Positions 61,519 through 64,000 of a stretch of 64,000 nucleotides of DNA are shown one piece after another. The position numbers and the translations under genes are program-made. Within the stretch, counting starts at the first letter, position 1; each line of letters begins with the position of its first letter. The notes below the pieces were generated by a model that made no database searches, had not been told where the DNA came from, and saw only the letters and a list, made by a program, of their open reading frames with translations. Source of the stretch: Prolixibacteraceae bacterium (lineage in GTDB: Bacteria; Bacteroidota; Bacteroidia; Bacteroidales; Prolixibacteraceae); NCBI GenBank assembly GCA_019459485.1, contig JAIBEZ010000114.1:1-64000 (forward strand), in the 5' to 3' direction.

Positions 61519-62913
61519 ATGTTTCAAACTGAAGTTTATATTGAAAGAAGAAAAATTCTTTGCGAAAAAATCGGCTCCGGATTGATCCTTTTTTGGGGAA
61601 ATGATGAAAGTCCCAAAAATTTCACCGATAACAACTATCATTTCAGGCAGCACAGTTCATTCCTGTATTATTACGGTATCGATTGCCCTTCACTTGCAGC
61701 AATCATCGATATCGACAATCAGCGGCAAATGATTTTTGGAGACGATTTTAGCATTGATGATATTATCTGGCGTGGTGCACAGCCAACCATTTCCGAACTG
61801 GCAATGCAAAGCGGTATTGAAGAAACTTACCCCATGGTAAAGCTTTATACAATTTTAAAAGAGGCCCAGGCTTCGCGAAAGACGATCCATTTTTTGCCGC
61901 CGTACCGGCACGAGAACAAAATAAAACTTTTACGCTTCCTGAATATCCGTCCCGATCAGATCAATTTAAACGCTTCATCTGATTTGGTAAAAGCAGTGAT
62001 TAGTCAGCGTGAAATAAAGTCGCCGCTTGAAATTGCTGAAATTGAAAAAGCGGTGGATCTTTCAGTAGATATGCACATGGCCGCAATAAAAACAGCCCGC
62101 CCCGGAATGACCGAAGCTCAGGTTGCTGCCAAAGTCTATGAAATTGCCCTCGCTCAAAACTGCGATATTTCCTTTCCCATTATCGCCACCATTAACGGGC
62201 AAACCCTGCACAATCATTCGCACCGGAACATACTTAAAGAAGGCGATTTATTCCTGCTCAACGCAGGGGCCGAAACGCAGGAGCATTATGCCGGCGACCT
62301 TTCCAGCACTTTTCCAATCAGTAAAAATTTTACAAACATCCAAAAAGAGATTTACAGGGCAACTTTGAAAGCTCAACAGGCAGCAATAGAAAGTCTCGTT
62401 CCAAATGTCAGATTTTTAGATGTACACATGGCCGCCTGCCGCTCGATTGCCGCATCGATGAAAGCACTTGGGCTGATGAAAGGTGATACCGACGAAGCTG
62501 TTGCCGAAGGAGCACATGCGTTGTTCTTTCCCTGCGGAACCGGCCACCTGCTGGGGCTCGATGTTCACGATATGGAAGACCTTGGCGAAGTTTGGGTGGG
62601 TTACAACGGCGAACAAAAAAGCACTCAATTCGGATTAAAATCACTTCGTCTGGCAAAAGAACTATTGCCCGGGCACGTTTTCACCGTCGAACCCGGTATT
62701 TATTTTATTCCTGAATTAATAGATCTTTGGAAATCGGAAAACAGATTTGAAGCCTTCCTCAACTGGAACGAAATCGAAAAATTCAGGTATTTTGGAGGTA
62801 TTCGCAATGAAGAAGACTTTTTGGCCACTGAAAACGGATTCAGGAGACTCGGAAAAGACAAGCCAAAATCAATTCAGGAAATTGAGGTTTTAAGAAATCA
62901 ATCAGGCGGTTAA
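61519..62913 (+). CDS. Aminopeptidase P-like protein (M24B) with one altered metal ligand
   Basis: This 464-residue protein has the aminopeptidase P N-terminal domain (about 1-165; YIERRKILCEKIGSGLILFW) and the M24 pita-bread domain (about 170-455). Of five metal ligands, four are present: Asp in YAGDLSSTFP (about 260), His in GTGHLLGLDVHD, Glu in FTVEPGIYF, and Glu in GIRNEEDFL. The first, normally Asp in DAGAE, is Asn248 (LLNAGAE). Activity on Xaa-Pro peptides may be reduced or changed. ATG 61519 is chosen over the upstream TTG. Confidence 0.85.
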   Translation: MFQTEVYIERRKILCEKIGSGLILFWGNDESPKNFTDNNYHFRQHSSFLYYYGIDCPSLAAIIDIDNQRQMIFGDDFSIDDIIWRGAQPTISELAMQSGIEETYPMVKLYTILKEAQASRKTIHFLPPYRHENKIKLLRFLNIRPDQINLNASSDLVKAVISQREIKSPLEIAEIEKAVDLSVDMHMAAIKTARPGMTEAQVAAKVYEIALAQNCDISFPIIATINGQTLHNHSHRNILKEGDLFLLNAGAETQEHYAGDLSSTFPISKNFTNIQKEIYRATLKAQQAAIESLVPNVRFLDVHMAACRSIAASMKALGLMKGDTDEAVAEGAHALFFPCGTGHLLGLDVHDMEDLGEVWVGYNGEQKSTQFGLKSLRLAKELLPGHVFTVEPGIYFIPELIDLWKSENRFEAFLNWNEIEKFRYFGGIRNEEDFLATENGFRRLGKDKPKSIQEIEVLRNQSGG

Positions 62914-63037
62914 CACTGGCAATCCTCACAGATAAAACCTGGATTCAAATTTTTTGAATGTTATTTAGGAAAACCATTGTCCGTGTCTGTTAAATATTGT
63001 TAATTTTACCGATACCTACTTTAACCTAAGCGTAGAT

Positions 63038-64000
63038 ATGCCAAAAAAATCTATTGAAAGAAGAGCATTTCTTAAACTTATGAGTGCTGGCCTTGGGGCA
63101 AGTTTTTGCTCATTTCCAAGATTTGCACAAGCATTTACGCCACCGGTCAATTTTAGCCATCTTGATTTTGTTCTGGGAAAACCAGAATGGATTTTACACG
63201 ATGACGGAACTTTTGATATTTATGCGGGAACCATTCGTCTGAAGAATTGCAGGCCTTCGATCAACGGACAAAGCATTTTCGCACGCAATACATTCATGGG
63301 CGATTCACCAAAAGGTAAGCGCATCATTTATGAAGTCGCCGGTGGATTTGTTATGCTTGATCTCCGTACCCATTCAAATACCATTTCAATTGGTGCCGAA
63401 CTCAGCGGGATGAAATACGGACCAATCTGGTTTAATCCACTGGGTGAAGGATATTTAACTGGTGCCACCCGATTTTTCAGGCAAGGATTGGGAACAGGCG
63501 GACAAACAGGAATATTCAACATCCAGCAATCGACCAACAGAAATAATCCTGAATATCCTCAAGAACAAGCATGGTCGTATGACAGCTTTCTGATGACCGG
63601 ATTGATTGCTGACAATGGCGATACTTTGTCGATTGGCGCATTCGAGCAAAAGGATTTCATGCAACGAAGCTCCATTTTTAACCGTCCGCGACGAAAGGGT
63701 ATGGGCGACAGCCGGTTTGGGAACGAGGCAGTCTTTTTTGAATCAGGATTTGCGATGGAAAACATTCCGCTCAAAGATGAATTCATCAAGATGCCCGATT
63801 TGTTTATCTATTATGGGAACCAGCCTTTTGGAACCATGCAGAACCTTGCCTGGAGCATTTCAGAAGAAAATCAGGCACGGCGTGATACCGACACCAATTA
63901 TTTCTGGTCGTCCTATCAGGATTTCCGCACCTCTTTCAGCTACCAATACCTGCTCGACCAGTTAAAGATACTCGATGAAACGAATCCTCCTGTTCCGCTT
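63038..64000 (+). CDS. Tat-exported glycosidase-like protein (GH36-type), partial
   Basis: The frame from ATG 63038 is open to the window edge (321 codons) and is cut there. It begins with a twin-arginine signal (SIERRAFLKLMSAGLG) ending near AQA at about 32. A long beta-sandwich-like region (about 35-290) follows, with GKPEWILHDDGTFDIYAG and YLTGATRFFRQGLGTGGQTG. The last visible residues (NYFWSSYQDF, YLLDQLKILDE) resemble the entry into a TIM barrel of alpha-galactosidase-like GH36 proteins. The catalytic residues lie beyond the window. The family call is tentative; the Tat signal is clear. Confidence 0.65.
   Translation, partial: MPKKSIERRAFLKLMSAGLGASFCSFPRFAQAFTPPVNFSHLDFVLGKPEWILHDDGTFDIYAGTIRLKNCRPSINGQSIFARNTFMGDSPKGKRIIYEVAGGFVMLDLRTHSNTISIGAELSGMKYGPIWFNPLGEGYLTGATRFFRQGLGTGGQTGIFNIQQSTNRNNPEYPQEQAWSYDSFLMTGLIADNGDTLSIGAFEQKDFMQRSSIFNRPRRKGMGDSRFGNEAVFFESGFAMENIPLKDEFIKMPDLFIYYGNQPFGTMQNLAWSISEENQARRDTDTNYFWSSYQDFRTSFSYQYLLDQLKILDETNPPVPL

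Overview
The window is chromosomal DNA of a member of the Bacteroidota, most likely order Bacteroidales/Marinilabiliales. The sequence shows a complete type IX secretion (T9SS) operon (porP-gldK-gldL-gldM-gldN), the gliding lipoprotein GldB, two SusC/SusD pairs, a MurF-alanine racemase fusion typical of this phylum, families largely confined to it (DUF4249, DUF4837, the GldK/SUMF1 lipoproteins), and -7 boxes of the Bacteroidota form TAnnTTTG in front of many genes. I see no prophage, plasmid replication gene or CRISPR array. The right edge cuts a Tat-exported glycosidase-like gene.

Layout. 1-1.4 kb is a decayed left edge: a three-unit hairpin repeat, a HigA-type antitoxin with only a stub of its HigB toxin, and a possible RhuM-like fragment. 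1.4-12.5 kb mixes housekeeping and accessory genes: an orphan DUF1016 nuclease, a C69 dipeptidase, phosphofructokinase, a DUF1080 lipoprotein, a HepT/MntA pair, GldB, an outer-membrane barrel protein, NAD synthetase, a Crp/Fnr regulator, a MITE-like element and a VapBC-type pair, framed by short phased repeats. 12.5-18.5 kb holds murF-alr, thymidine kinase, a very acidic protein, rsmI and a YjjG-type phosphatase.

18.9-38.9 kb is an outer-membrane uptake region. Two SusCD loci on the + strand, each with two trailing surface lipoproteins, flank a four-gene - strand operon: a small secreted protein, an STN-type TonB-dependent receptor, a DUF4249 lipoprotein and a protein with an N-terminal MG2-like region and a plug-like domain but no barrel. 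A paralogue of the small secreted protein lies at the far end of the region. No glycosidase, sigma/anti-sigma pair or hybrid sensor accompanies these receptors, so their substrates cannot be read from context. This is the part most likely to hold an undescribed system.

39.2-42 kb has an MlaE/MlaF-type lipid transporter pair and mannose-1-phosphate guanylyltransferase. 42.1-52.9 kb is the T9SS operon on the - strand, with a second GldK-like lipoprotein after gldN, and upstream of it a ureohydrolase-fold protein that has lost half its metal ligands, plus topoisomerase I. 53.1-60.4 kb is envelope biogenesis: PBP1A, DUF4837, TatA, RseP, Dxr and an M23 peptidase. Then come initiator tRNA-Met, a DUF4395 membrane protein, an aminopeptidase P homologue and the truncated Tat-exported protein.

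Functions are assigned from family knowledge and visible motifs. No database search was run. Promoter calls are matches to TAnnTTTG only; most lack a well-spaced -33 element.
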